Shown here one piece after another: positions 35,768 through 45,388 of a stretch of 64,000 bases of DNA (position 1 is its first letter; every line of letters begins with the position of its first letter). Location: positions 124,001 through 188,000 of the forward strand of contig CACPHU010000001.1 in the NCBI GenBank assembly GCA_902633855.1, written 5' to 3'. The position numbers and the translations under genes were made by a program. The DNA is from an uncultured OCS116 cluster bacterium (GTDB lineage: Bacteria > Pseudomonadota > Alphaproteobacteria > Rhizobiales > TMED25). The notes below the pieces were generated by a model. The model was not told the origin of the DNA, did not search any database, and saw nothing but the letters and a program-made list of their open reading frames with translations.

Positions 35768-36895
35768 ATGGCAGGTGATAAGAAACTAGGTCTAGCAGTT
35801 GTTGGCTGCGGTGTTGTTGGTAGGATGCGTTCAACTCTCGCCAAAGAATACCCTGGGATTGGATGGATTGGGCTTTCCGATATCAATGAAGACTTGGGAT
35901 TAAAGTTAAAAGAAGATATAAAAGCAGATTTCTTTACAACAAATTTTAGAGAGTTAATTGAGAGACCTGAGGTTGATGCAGTAATTATTGCCACATCAAC
36001 ATGGAGCCACGTTGAGCCAATACTTTCAGCTGTTGAAAGAAAACTTCCAATGCTTATTGAAAAGCCGCTAGCGACAGACGCTGTTGAGTCTCTAAAAGTT
36101 CTGAATGCAATCCAAGAGGCAGGAGTTGATGCAGTTGTCGGCTATACACAAAGATTTAGAAGGCGCTTCCTTGCTGTAAAAGAAAGAATAAATAATGGGC
36201 AAATAGGTGAAGCAACTGCCGTTGTGGTCAGAGCATTTATGAATAAAATGGCTCCAACAGGGGAAGTAAGATTATCTCAAGATAGAAGACATTTAACACC
36301 AATGGTTGTCTCAGGTACTCATAGCTTAGATATGGCTTTATGGATGCTTGGTGATCAAGCCAAGCCTGTCTCAATTTTTGCACGATCAACAGAAAAAATC
36401 ATGGCTGAGCTCGGAACCAAAGATGCAACATTCGGTGTTTTCACTATGGAAGACGGCACAATTTTTAGCATGAACATTTGTTGGGCGCTGCCAAAAGTTT
36501 GGCCTGGAGCTGTTTATGGACTTGAAATTGGTGTTGTAGGCACAAGGGGTGTTATCGATATTGAGGATACCCATCGAGATGTAATTTTGGCAACAGAATT
36601 CAATCAGGGACCGGCATACAGGCCGGAAGGATTACAAATAGAGGCTACGAGAAATGTAGACTTTCTTACAAGCTTTCCGCCTGGTGATATTTATAATGGT
36701 GATCTGTGGGGTCCAATGAGAGAGGAAACAAATTCTTGGTTTAGCAGAATATACCTCGGCAAGGATACGCCGCATGCAACCGCGGAAGAAGGCCATCGAA
36801 ATCTAGTCTTAACTATGGCAATGGATTTATCATCAAAGACTGGAAAAGAACTTGAACTTCCAATTGATGTAAATGATCTAATGAAAGGTTTGTAA
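35768..36895 (+). CDS. Gfo/Idh/MocA-family oxidoreductase
   Basis: NAD(P)-dependent dehydrogenase. The N-terminal Rossmann domain has VVGCGVVGRMRST, and the catalytic-type EKPLATD motif sits near residue 100; the C-terminal domain is the beta-sheet Gfo fold. The 375-residue start at 35768 has AAGGGG 8 bases upstream, better placed than the ATG at 35762. Members oxidise sugars, inositols or similar polyols, with substrate unresolved. First gene of the catabolic island, followed 16 bases later by uspA-like and thiolase-like genes. Confidence 0.88.
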   Translation: MAGDKKLGLAVVGCGVVGRMRSTLAKEYPGIGWIGLSDINEDLGLKLKEDIKADFFTTNFRELIERPEVDAVIIATSTWSHVEPILSAVERKLPMLIEKPLATDAVESLKVLNAIQEAGVDAVVGYTQRFRRRFLAVKERINNGQIGEATAVVVRAFMNKMAPTGEVRLSQDRRHLTPMVVSGTHSLDMALWMLGDQAKPVSIFARSTEKIMAELGTKDATFGVFTMEDGTIFSMNICWALPKVWPGAVYGLEIGVVGTRGVIDIEDTHRDVILATEFNQGPAYRPEGLQIEATRNVDFLTSFPPGDIYNGDLWGPMREETNSWFSRIYLGKDTPHATAEEGHRNLVLTMAMDLSSKTGKELELPIDVNDLMKGL

Positions 36896-36911
36896 AGTAC
36901 AAGAAATTAAG

Positions 36912-37739
36912 ATGAGAAATATATTATTACCATTCGAATATATCGAGACAATACCCCACCTTGTAGATTGCGCAGTTTCTCTTGCCAAGAAATACAATTC
37001 TAGCGTTAGTGGCGTTGCCATTCATCAGAGAATAGATAGCTTTATTGCGCAGGAAGGTTCAATAGTCTTTGACTCCTTGCATCACGACGAAAACAAGGAA
37101 GAGGCGATAAAATATAAAGAGAAGTTTATAGATCATATGAATACCTTGAAAAAGAGTGATAGTGATTTGAGTGATTTAAAATACAAGTGGTTATCTGAGG
37201 AGCTTGAGAATCAGAAATATTTGGGAGATCTCTCCAGGGTGTATAATGTAGTAATTATCTCGAGACCCTATCAAGAGCTTCAAAGTGCGAGCCTAAGTTC
37301 CATTCAAACAATACTATTCGATGGCGGTAGACCAGTAATGCTGATCCCAATGAATAAGCAGATTGATATTGGTAAAGAAGTCGTAATCTCTTGGAATTGT
37401 ACAACCGAAAGTTCAAGAGCCGTTTTTGCTGCTTTACCAATACTAAAGAAAGCAAATAATGTCACAATTTTGACTGTGGAAAAGGTTATAACTGACGGCC
37501 CCAGCGGCGAACAGGTTTCTGAACTCTTAGCTTCTCATGGAATAGATGCTAAGCCAGTAACAATATCAGGTGATGAAAAAAAGATAGGTGATGCCATACT
37601 TGATTTTAGTAAATCTGTTGACGCTGATCTTATTGTAAAAGGAGCTTACACTCAAAGTCGTCTGAGAGAAATTATATTTGGTGGCGCCACTCGGCACCTC
37701 ATGCTACATTCTGAAATTCCAATATATCTAGTAAATTAA
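36912..37739 (+). CDS. Universal stress protein (tandem UspA domains)
   Basis: A 275-residue two-domain Usp protein. The second domain shows the family pattern DLIVKGAYTQSRLREIIFGGATRHLM, an ATP-binding-type G-x2-G-x9-G motif in modified form. Function in this family is usually stress tolerance or regulation of central enzymes. Placed between a dehydrogenase and the thiolase-like gene with small gaps, so it is probably part of the same transcript. Confidence 0.82.
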   Translation: MRNILLPFEYIETIPHLVDCAVSLAKKYNSSVSGVAIHQRIDSFIAQEGSIVFDSLHHDENKEEAIKYKEKFIDHMNTLKKSDSDLSDLKYKWLSEELENQKYLGDLSRVYNVVIISRPYQELQSASLSSIQTILFDGGRPVMLIPMNKQIDIGKEVVISWNCTTESSRAVFAALPILKKANNVTILTVEKVITDGPSGEQVSELLASHGIDAKPVTISGDEKKIGDAILDFSKSVDADLIVKGAYTQSRLREIIFGGATRHLMLHSEIPIYLVN

Positions 37740-37745
37740 GAGTCA

Positions 37746-38888
37746 ATGTTTGATCCTAGAATTATTGGTGTCGGACAGTCTATTTACACAAGACATCCAA
37801 ATGACGAGCAAACAATACTAAACCTTATGAAAGATGCCGTATTGGATGCTTTACAGGATGCAAATCTTAAGCATCAAGAAATAGACGGTCTCGCCATTGC
37901 ATCATTTTCTATTACTCCGGACTCCGCAATTGATATAGCTTGGCGATTTGGCTTTAGTTTAAACTGGTTACTCCAAGACACAAATGGTGGCTCGTCTGCA
38001 ATGAATATGTTAGGACATGCGTCACGTGCGATTAAAACCGGAGATGCAAATAATATATTGATTCTTGCAGGAGATGCGACTGGACTTTCCGGATATGCAA
38101 AAATCGCTAATTCTTACAACAGCGCTACAAGAGATCATCTTGCGCCTCTTGGACATGGTGGCCCAAATGGAGTTTATTCATTGGTTACCTCTAGGCAAAT
38201 GAAAAAGTATAATTTAAAAAAAAGTGATTATGCAAACCTCTTGATATCTCAGCGTAATTGGGCATCAAAAAATCCATATGCTGTTTATAAAAAAGAATTA
38301 ACTGAAGAAGAATATAACAATGCTCCCTTAGTCGCTGACCCCCTTTGTAGGTATGATTGTGTACCTGTTGTTGCTGGTGCTTACGCAATAATAATCTCGA
38401 GAAACGAAAACGAAAGACTTGAAAGGCAGGTCAGAATTAGAGCGTTTGAACAAAGTTTTAATTTTGAAAATCAAGAGGGTGATGGAACAGCAACAGGCAT
38501 TTCAACTTTTAAAGATAAGCTTTTTGGAACGGCAAAATTAGTACCAGTCGATATTGGCGTGCTGAGTATTTATGATGACTATCCAGCAATTGTGCTCGCA
38601 CAGTTGAATGACCTTGGAATAATAAAAAATGAAAAATTTAGGGACTATCTTGAGGGCATGCAACAGCAGACTCAAGCGGTTAATACTTGGGGTGGTATGC
38701 TTTCAGCAGGTCAACCAGGCGGAATGGCAGGAGGATTGAATGGAATTGGTGAAGTTGTTTTACAGTTACAAAATAGGGCTGGTGAGAGACAGTTAAATAA
38801 TGTAAATTTTGGAATTGCTACTGGTTATGGAATGACTTTATATAGGCATGGTGGAACCGTTGCGGCAACAATATTAGAGGCAATATAA
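37746..38888 (+). CDS. Thiolase-fold protein without the catalytic cysteine
   Basis: A 380-residue protein resembling SCP-x thiolases (VGVGQSIYT-type N-terminus, then the GDANNILILAGDATG segment and a C-terminal ATGYGMTLYRHGGT). At the place of the nucleophile (usually a CxSG motif) I read TNGGSSAM, and the C-terminal CGGG motif is also absent, so a true thiolase reaction is unlikely. Ltp2-type aldolases of steroid degradation have similar losses and act with a DUF35 partner; the next gene is such a partner and starts directly after the stop. A retro-aldol or related C-C cleavage is therefore an inference. Confidence 0.75.
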   Translation: MFDPRIIGVGQSIYTRHPNDEQTILNLMKDAVLDALQDANLKHQEIDGLAIASFSITPDSAIDIAWRFGFSLNWLLQDTNGGSSAMNMLGHASRAIKTGDANNILILAGDATGLSGYAKIANSYNSATRDHLAPLGHGGPNGVYSLVTSRQMKKYNLKKSDYANLLISQRNWASKNPYAVYKKELTEEEYNNAPLVADPLCRYDCVPVVAGAYAIIISRNENERLERQVRIRAFEQSFNFENQEGDGTATGISTFKDKLFGTAKLVPVDIGVLSIYDDYPAIVLAQLNDLGIIKNEKFRDYLEGMQQQTQAVNTWGGMLSAGQPGGMAGGLNGIGEVVLQLQNRAGERQLNNVNFGIATGYGMTLYRHGGTVAATILEAI

Positions 38889-39200
38889 ATGGAAAAATTA
38901 TTTGTTCAAAAATGTAGTAATTGTAATAAATTTACATTCCCAAAAAAATATTTTTGTTCAGAGTGTGGTAATACTGAATTTGACGCGATAAGTATTAATG
39001 AAGGAAAAGTAGAAGAAATTTCTGTAATTCGGCATATGTTGGGACAAAAGGATTGGAAGCCAAGAAAGATTGCAAATATAAAGACAGCATTGGGTATTTA
39101 TATAACAGCTGGGATTGAAGACGCTGCACAAGTAGGTGATGCCCTCTATATATATTCAGATAATGGAGCCCCAATCGGTAAACTAGTAGAGGAGAAATGA
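38889..39200 (+). CDS. DUF35 OB-fold protein with zinc ribbon
   Basis: A 103-residue partner protein. The N-terminal zinc ribbon has four cysteines in KCSNCNKFTFPKKYFCSECGN; the rest forms an OB fold that binds acyl-CoA partners in known complexes. It immediately follows the thiolase-like gene (adjacent stop and start), matching the way DUF35 proteins accompany thiolase-like enzymes. It overlaps the ThDP-enzyme gene by ATGA. Confidence 0.85.
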   Translation: MEKLFVQKCSNCNKFTFPKKYFCSECGNTEFDAISINEGKVEEISVIRHMLGQKDWKPRKIANIKTALGIYITAGIEDAAQVGDALYIYSDNGAPIGKLVEEK

Positions 39201-40831
39201 TGTATATTTGTGATTTTATTGCGAAATATCTAAAGAAAAGAGGCGTGAAGCAGGTATTCGGGACACCTGGCAGTGATACAATTAATTTAATCAATGCATT
39301 CTCTGATCAGGGCATAAACTATGTTTTGACCCATCATGAGAATACAGCAGCATATATGGCTTCAACATATGGTGAAATTACAGGTGTGCCAGGTGTTGTA
39401 ATTGTAACTAAAGGACCAGGTATAACAAATCTTGCGTCGGGTATAGCATCAGCTCACCTTGACCGTCGTCCAATAATTGTTTTCTCTGCAATAATAGACC
39501 CTGAACTTTTATCAAAAAATCCCCATCAGGAGGTCCCATTGGTAGCATTTGGTGGACTGATTACAAAACTGTCTGAAGAGATAACATCAGCTAATGTAAC
39601 CACACTTTTAGACAAGGCATATAATGTAGCGATAGATCCACGACCCGGAGCTGTCTATCTCCCAATCTCGCCGGTGCAGGCCATAGCAGAGATTGACATA
39701 GATGACTCTGAAATTGATGGAATAATAACGAGTACCAATAAATCAAGAGCCATAGACAAAAAATCATTAGATAAAGCTAATGATTTGATTACTGCATCCA
39801 AAAAGCCGATTATTGTCGCTGGGGTTGGTTCTGTTGCATCGAAAATATCAGATGAATTGCTTTCGTTTATACATAAAATTAATGCACCAGCTTGCGTAAC
39901 CCTTCAGGCAGTTGGTAATATTCCATGCAATGATGCACTTTATTTAGGTATGTATGGTTGGTTTGGGACTCCTATCGATGAGATGCTTAAAGAGGCTGAT
40001 TTAATTATCACGGTTGGTTTAGATGGTTGGGATATTATAAGACCATACAAATCAAAAGTACCAATTATATCCATCGACGACGCTGATGTGAATGACAGAA
40101 CATTTCAACCTGTGAGTGTTGGGTTAAAAGGTAATATGGCCGAGACTTTAAACTCACTTCAAAATCTGTTAGGGGAAAGGGGGACGGATTTAGGTTGGTT
40201 AAAAAAAGCGAGGGACTGCTTTGATAAGATTCATAATTTTGAGTTAGGCATAAGTTCAGAATATAGAGAGTCAAGCGGAATAGCCCCACAAGCAGTATAT
40301 AAAGAGATCAGGAAGGTTGTCCCCGAAGAAACCATAATAGCTGCAGATGCGGGGGCTCATAAATCACTTGCATCCCAAGCATGGCTGACGAACTTACCTT
40401 TAAAATATTTTGTTTCAAATGGTCTCTCTCCGATGGGCTTCTCCCTGGGCGCTGCAATGGGAGCTAAAATGGCATTACCAAGAGCGCCTGTCATTTCATT
40501 TGTGGGCGATGGCGGTTTCCTAATGTATGCAGGGGAGCTTGCTACATGGAAGCGATTAGATATTGCAATGATACAAGTAATAATGGTTGATAATGGCTTG
40601 ACACAAGTAAAATCTAAGCAGCTAAAAAAAGGATATAATACTGAGTCAACTAGCTTTGAAAAAATTGATTACAAAAAAATTGTTGAGAGTTTTGGAATAG
40701 ATGCCATAGAAGCTCATTCTGTTCCAGAATTAGTTGATGGAATTAAGAAGGCATTGAAATTAGATAAGCCTGTCTCTATAATTGTGAAACTAGATGGAAG
40801 TGAGTATCTTCGAATGCCAAGCGCAGTTTAA
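39197..40831 (+). CDS. ThDP-dependent enzyme (acetolactate synthase / benzoylformate decarboxylase family)
   Basis: Thiamine diphosphate enzyme acting on a 2-oxo acid or diketone. The 544-residue chain has the catalytic Glu in THHENTAAYMA (near residue 50), a central Rossmann domain, and the C-terminal cofactor motif VGDGGFLMYAGELATW ... VDNGLTQ. Substrate is unknown; it is not obviously a true acetolactate synthase, and the small regulatory subunit is absent. Start ATGATG overlaps the DUF35 gene, preceded by GAGGAGAA. Confidence 0.85.
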   Translation: MMYICDFIAKYLKKRGVKQVFGTPGSDTINLINAFSDQGINYVLTHHENTAAYMASTYGEITGVPGVVIVTKGPGITNLASGIASAHLDRRPIIVFSAIIDPELLSKNPHQEVPLVAFGGLITKLSEEITSANVTTLLDKAYNVAIDPRPGAVYLPISPVQAIAEIDIDDSEIDGIITSTNKSRAIDKKSLDKANDLITASKKPIIVAGVGSVASKISDELLSFIHKINAPACVTLQAVGNIPCNDALYLGMYGWFGTPIDEMLKEADLIITVGLDGWDIIRPYKSKVPIISIDDADVNDRTFQPVSVGLKGNMAETLNSLQNLLGERGTDLGWLKKARDCFDKIHNFELGISSEYRESSGIAPQAVYKEIRKVVPEETIIAADAGAHKSLASQAWLTNLPLKYFVSNGLSPMGFSLGAAMGAKMALPRAPVISFVGDGGFLMYAGELATWKRLDIAMIQVIMVDNGLTQVKSKQLKKGYNTESTSFEKIDYKKIVESFGIDAIEAHSVPELVDGIKKALKLDKPVSIIVKLDGSEYLRMPSAV

Positions 40832-40844
40832 TTGGGAGAAAGAG

Positions 40845-41447
40845 ATGAAAAGTCAACTTGATAAAAATTTGAATGCAAATACAATTGTTCCATTATTATC
40901 CAACGATGAGTTCAGCACACAATTTATGTCACTGATCAAAGACCTAAATGAGGCAAAAGGAAGTTCGAGGATTAATAATAGCGCAAGGGCAATGGCTCAT
41001 TCTGACGATTTTGGCATGGCATCTCGAAATTACTGGCAATCAACATGGGAGCTGGGTGAACTTCCTAAACCTTTTAAAGCGCTAATTAGATACAAAGTCG
41101 CCACACGAAATACTTGTTTTTATTGTTCGACTCATCAAATAGAGCACTTAAGAAAAATGGGTGTTGAAGAGGATAAAATAAAGAATATTCAGGACTCAGA
41201 CAACCACGAAGCTTTTTCAGAACCAGAAAAGGCAGCTCTAAGTTTCGTGGACCATATGATGATTGATGCATCAAATATTCCAAATAAAGTGGCTGATAAT
41301 TTTAAAAATCACTACACACCAAAGCAAATGGTTGAGATTGCCCTGACAGCAACGGTTATGGTCTCCCTAAATTTATTTAATGATGCATTTAGGGTACCAA
41401 TTGAAGACGAGGTTGTGGGAATAGGCCTAGATGTCCCAGAGCTTTAA
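40845..41447 (+). CDS. Carboxymuconolactone decarboxylase / AhpD-like protein
   Basis: A 200-residue all-helical protein. The motif NTCFYCSTHQ has the CxxC-x2-H arrangement of AhpD-type peroxidases, suggesting a thiol-based reductase rather than a decarboxylase. The ATG at 40845, with GGGAGAAAG upstream, is preferred to a reading start at 40794 inside the previous gene. It closes the first + strand part of the island. Confidence 0.83.
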   Translation: MKSQLDKNLNANTIVPLLSNDEFSTQFMSLIKDLNEAKGSSRINNSARAMAHSDDFGMASRNYWQSTWELGELPKPFKALIRYKVATRNTCFYCSTHQIEHLRKMGVEEDKIKNIQDSDNHEAFSEPEKAALSFVDHMMIDASNIPNKVADNFKNHYTPKQMVEIALTATVMVSLNLFNDAFRVPIEDEVVGIGLDVPEL

Positions 41448-41466
41448 TTTTTGTTTATATCCAAGA

Positions 41467-42441
41467 TTATAACTTAAATATACGTGAAGCATTACCGTTC
41501 AATATCTTAACTTTATCCTCTTTTGATATTGAGATATTTTCAAACCAATCTGCACCAAGTTTATTGTCTATAAAGGGCCAATCTATAGCAAATAATATCC
41601 TGTCTACTCCCATTTCTTGCATGCAGCATAATAATGCTGGATCAGAGAAATTACCACTTGTCGTAACATAAAAATTATTGCAAAAAACCTCTCTAAATTC
41701 TATTGGGGCATTACCTGGTCTTTTTAAGTTATGATTAACTCTCCATAACAAGAAAGGTAAGGTCTCACCAAGATGACCTAAAATAATTTTAAGATTTGGT
41801 ATTTTCTCGAATACTCTTGAAAGGACAAGTCTAATCGCCATTGTTGCTGTTTCTACAGTATATCCCCATGCAGCTTGCTGGAACAAAGCAAACTCTTCTG
41901 TGTAGTCCTGATAATAGGTCTTTCTGACTTCATGATGAGGCATACCCGGGTGTAAATATATCGGTACATCAAGTTTTGCAGCAGTTTCGTATACTGGCCA
42001 AGACTCCTTTCCATCATCAAATTTTGAATTAGTGAGGCCATGGATCATGCCACCAACAAAGTTTAGATCTTTTACGGATCTCTCGAGCTCTTTCGCTGCC
42101 GCTTCTGGGTTTTGCATTGGCAATGAAGCAAAAGCTCTGAATCTTTTTGGGTTTTCTGATATTTTGTTCGCTAAGTAATCATTTGTCATTTTGGCTGCAT
42201 CAACTGCAACATCAGCAGGTAAATTATGAATGCCTGGAGGCGCTATAGAAAGTACTTGGACATCAATGCCTGCCGCATCCATTTCTTCGATTCTCTCACC
42301 ACCAAAATCTTCCATTCTGGCCACCATTTTCGGATTTCTTATTTTAGTATTCTTAGTACTCTCTTCTTGGAGTTTTGTAACATTCGGATCTATATAATGT
42401 TCTTCAATTGCAATTACCTTTTCAGTATCAAATATCGACAT
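41467..42441 (-). CDS. Amidohydrolase-2 family decarboxylase (resorcylate/ACMSD type)
   Basis: Metal-dependent non-oxidative decarboxylase. The 324-residue TIM barrel has the ExH metal motif IEEHY at the N-terminus, the histidine motif PIYLHPG, the segment IILGHLGETLPFLLWR, and the Asp motif ILFAIDWPF. The pattern follows gamma-resorcylate/dihydroxybenzoate decarboxylases and the related ACMSD family closely. It is convergent with the AhpD-like gene and has the same direction as the ABC importer genes (64 bases downstream of the ATPase). Confidence 0.85.
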   Translation of the reverse strand: MSIFDTEKVIAIEEHYIDPNVTKLQEESTKNTKIRNPKMVARMEDFGGERIEEMDAAGIDVQVLSIAPPGIHNLPADVAVDAAKMTNDYLANKISENPKRFRAFASLPMQNPEAAAKELERSVKDLNFVGGMIHGLTNSKFDDGKESWPVYETAAKLDVPIYLHPGMPHHEVRKTYYQDYTEEFALFQQAAWGYTVETATMAIRLVLSRVFEKIPNLKIILGHLGETLPFLLWRVNHNLKRPGNAPIEFREVFCNNFYVTTSGNFSDPALLCCMQEMGVDRILFAIDWPFIDNKLGADWFENISISKEDKVKILNGNASRIFKL

Positions 42442-42505
42442 TTTCCAATTCCTAATCTTGTTTTGAATTTAAATACTATAGCAAAATTTTTATTATAGGA
42501 AAGTA

Positions 42506-43594
42506 TTACTTTTCCAAAATTATAAGATCATTAATATCGAACGAAGCGAACAGTTTTTTACCTATATTCAGCTCCTGTAAAGAGTTTCTATGGATGTTTT
42601 GAACATTAATATAAACTTTTGATTTATTCTTCAGCTCAATCGTAATGTAGCTTACATCACCATAATAGGTCCAATTGGTAATTGTGCCGTTCATGCTTAC
42701 TCTATTCTTCTGTTTATTAAGTCCAGTCTCAATGATTATTTTTTCAGGTCTAATTCCAAGCACACCATCTTTGGGTAATTTAATATCTCGATCGAGATTA
42801 ATTTTTCCAAATGTGTCACTATTAAAAAGTATTCTATTATCAATAAAAGATGAAGCACCTTCTATTATATTTATTCGTCCGAGGAACTCGGCACTAAATT
42901 TTTTTGATGGGTATTCATACATATTTGTTGCAGTATTTGTCTCAATAATTTTTCCATTTTCCATGATTGCAATTTTTGATGATATTGAGAGTGCTTCATC
43001 TTGATCGTGGGTCACAAGCATAAAAGTCATTTTCAGATTACGTTGAATATTAACAAGCTCTTGTTGCATTTCCATTCTCAAATTTGCATCCAATGCCGAG
43101 AGTGGTTCGTCTAAAAGTACAATTTTGGGTTTATTAACAATTGCTCGTGCAAGGGCGACTCTTTGTCTTTGGCCGCCCGAAAGTTCTGATGGCAGCTTGA
43201 AATCATAACCATTCATTTTTACAAGTTCGAGTATTTCTTCAACTCTTATTTTTATATCTGTATTGCTTATTTTTTTTAATTTTAGGCCAAATTCAATATT
43301 ATCTCGCACACTAAGATGTGGGAAGAGAGCGTATGACTGAAAGACCATATTAACCGGTCTCTCGTTTGCTTGGACAAAACTAGAGTCCTTATTGTTTATT
43401 ATAACAGCGCCACTATCTTGAACTTCAAGACCAGCAATTAATCTTAAGATAGTTGATTTTCCACAACCAGATGGACCCAATATGGTAAAAAAATCATTTT
43501 CAGAGATCTTTAATGACACATTGTTGACAGCAATAATATCTCCGAACTTCTTATTTAATTTTTTTAGTTCAATAGTAGTCTTTTTCTCTGTCAT
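42506..43594 (-). CDS. ABC importer ATPase, spermidine/putrescine type (PotA-like)
   Basis: 362 residues. Walker A GPSGCGKSTI, signature LSGGQRQRVALARAI, Walker B IVLLDEPLSALD and a C-terminal TOBE domain. Final gene of a four-gene importer operon, overlapping the permease by 4 bases (ATGA). Polyamine-type importers also carry gamma-aminobutyrate, opines or other amines, so substrate remains open. Confidence 0.93.
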   Translation of the reverse strand: MTEKKTTIELKKLNKKFGDIIAVNNVSLKISENDFFTILGPSGCGKSTILRLIAGLEVQDSGAVIINNKDSSFVQANERPVNMVFQSYALFPHLSVRDNIEFGLKLKKISNTDIKIRVEEILELVKMNGYDFKLPSELSGGQRQRVALARAIVNKPKIVLLDEPLSALDANLRMEMQQELVNIQRNLKMTFMLVTHDQDEALSISSKIAIMENGKIIETNTATNMYEYPSKKFSAEFLGRINIIEGASSFIDNRILFNSDTFGKINLDRDIKLPKDGVLGIRPEKIIIETGLNKQKNRVSMNGTITNWTYYGDVSYITIELKNKSKVYINVQNIHRNSLQELNIGKKLFASFDINDLIILEK

Positions 43595-44430
43595 TTCATA
43601 AACTCTCTATTACTTTTGGATAGAAATCTAATTGCAAAATAAGTGCAAATTATAATTATCAAAATCAGTAATGTTGATATAGCATTTATTTCAGGACTAA
43701 TTCCAAATCTGACCATCGAGTAAATTTTAACCGGGAGTGTTACGCTATTTGGGCCGGATGTAAAAAAGGTAACTACAAAATCATCAAGTGATAGTGTAAA
43801 AGCAAGAAGAGCAGAGGCGACAAGCGCAGGACTCATAAATGGAATTATTATTTTTCTAATTACTTGATATTTGCTTGCACCAAGATCCTGGCCTGCCTCT
43901 AAAATTTCATTATTCAACATTGATAGTCTTGCTCTGATTATAATTGCAACAAATGGAAAAATGAAGGAGACATGCGCAATGATAACACTTGATAAAGTAA
44001 ATGGCCATAATTGGAAATTTGGCCAGTTAATATAATTGAAGAAAACTAACATAGATATGCCCATACAAATCTCTGGGATTATGATTGGAAATAGTAACGC
44101 AACATCATAATATTTTTTTAAATAAAAATTGAATTTCCAGAGTGCAATTGCAGTTGTTATACCTAAAAAGGTTGAAATTATTGTTGAGGTTATTGCAATT
44201 GTCATAGAATTTGAAAAAGCAAGAAAAAGCATCTCATTTTCGAACAATTTTTCATAGTACTTGCTGGTAAATCCTCGCCACACAATGTTTCGTTTTGAGT
44301 CATTAAAGCTGAATATAATTAAATTAATTATAGGTAGATATAAAATTACGAGGAATATAAATGTTATTATTTTCAGGGTATTATTTTTGGCGTAATTGAC
44401 TGGTGTGTAATGTTGTATTCTCTTCTTCAT
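43591..44430 (-). CDS. ABC importer permease, PotC-like
   Basis: 279 residues, about six membrane helices with the EAA loop EAGQDLGASKYQVIRKIIIP. Inner-membrane channel half of the polyamine-type importer; overlaps the ATPase gene and the other permease by 4 bases each. Confidence 0.92.
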   Translation of the reverse strand: MKKRIQHYTPVNYAKNNTLKIITFIFLVILYLPIINLIIFSFNDSKRNIVWRGFTSKYYEKLFENEMLFLAFSNSMTIAITSTIISTFLGITTAIALWKFNFYLKKYYDVALLFPIIIPEICMGISMLVFFNYINWPNFQLWPFTLSSVIIAHVSFIFPFVAIIIRARLSMLNNEILEAGQDLGASKYQVIRKIIIPFMSPALVASALLAFTLSLDDFVVTFFTSGPNSVTLPVKIYSMVRFGISPEINAISTLLILIIIICTYFAIRFLSKSNREFMK

Positions 44431-45371
44431 GAAACACCTTTCTGATAAAGGCGTGAGTAAAGTTTTGAATAAACGTATCTAACCCCCAGGATTATTATTG
44501 TTATATAAATCAAAATAAATGATAGCGCTGATCCAAAAGGCCAGTCATTTGCAGATTTAAACTGTCTCTCAATTATATTTCCAATCATTTGCGAGTCTGC
44601 GCCGCCTAATAATTCCGGTATAATAAACGAGCCAAGGCAGGGTATGAATACCAAAATTATACCAGAAGTTATTCCAACGCTGATATTCGGCATGATTATT
44701 TTGAAAAAAGTTATTTTATGATTTGCACCGAGATCATAACTGGCTTCAAGAATATTTCTATCGATCTTCTCTAATACTAGATAAATTGGAATTATCATAA
44801 AAGGCACGTAAATGTAGATTAATCCGAAGATTACAGAAAAATTATTATGCATTAAACTTAGAGGTGTAAAACTTTCGCCAATAAAGTTATGGTTAGCCAA
44901 ACGAAAGAAACTCAAGAGGTAATTGGCTGACTCCCACAAGTTCTCGAGTGCATTATTAATGTGTCCTTTTGTTCTCAGTAACGCAATAAGCGAGTATGTC
45001 CTAATTAGTAAATTAGTCCAGAGTGGAAGCAATATAGAAACTAGCAAAATTGATTTTACTCTTACCGAAGAAAAACTAATATAAAAAGCAACGGGTATTG
45101 CGATTAGTAAGCAAAGAAAAGTTGTTATGAGACTAATAATCAAAGATTTAAATAGCGTAATAAAGTAAACGCCATCGGTTGCACGCGCGTAATTTATAAG
45201 ACTCCAGTTATAGTCTATGTCAATGATGTCTACTTTCTGACCATAGCTCATCGAAAATACAATAAACAATGGAATTAAAAAGAAGAGAAAAAGCCACGTC
45301 AGGCCAGGCATAAGTAGGAGGAGGAAAAATTTGCTCCTCACAGCCCACCTAGCCATCATTATGTCTTTCAA
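44427..45371 (-). CDS. ABC importer permease, PotB-like
   Basis: 314 residues with about six helices and the EAA loop EASYDLGANHKITFFKIIMPN. The N-terminus MKDIMMARWAVRSKF is basic; alternative starts at the next methionines (MMARW) are possible. The second channel half; 17 bases downstream of the binding-protein gene. Confidence 0.91.
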   Translation of the reverse strand: MKDIMMARWAVRSKFFLLLLMPGLTWLFLFFLIPLFIVFSMSYGQKVDIIDIDYNWSLINYARATDGVYFITLFKSLIISLITTFLCLLIAIPVAFYISFSSVRVKSILLVSILLPLWTNLLIRTYSLIALLRTKGHINNALENLWESANYLLSFFRLANHNFIGESFTPLSLMHNNFSVIFGLIYIYVPFMIIPIYLVLEKIDRNILEASYDLGANHKITFFKIIMPNISVGITSGIILVFIPCLGSFIIPELLGGADSQMIGNIIERQFKSANDWPFGSALSFILIYITIIILGVRYVYSKLYSRLYQKGVS

Positions 45372-45388
45372 ATGGAGTCATGATTAAC

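Noticed and set aside
35656-35994. Open frame on the - strand across the trmD / Gfo-Idh gap
   Set aside because: It runs opposite well-supported coding sequence and has no recognisable protein pattern.
39197-40831. Classical acetolactate synthase large subunit (ilvB)
   Set aside because: No small subunit gene follows and the neighbours are catabolic; only the superfamily is supported.
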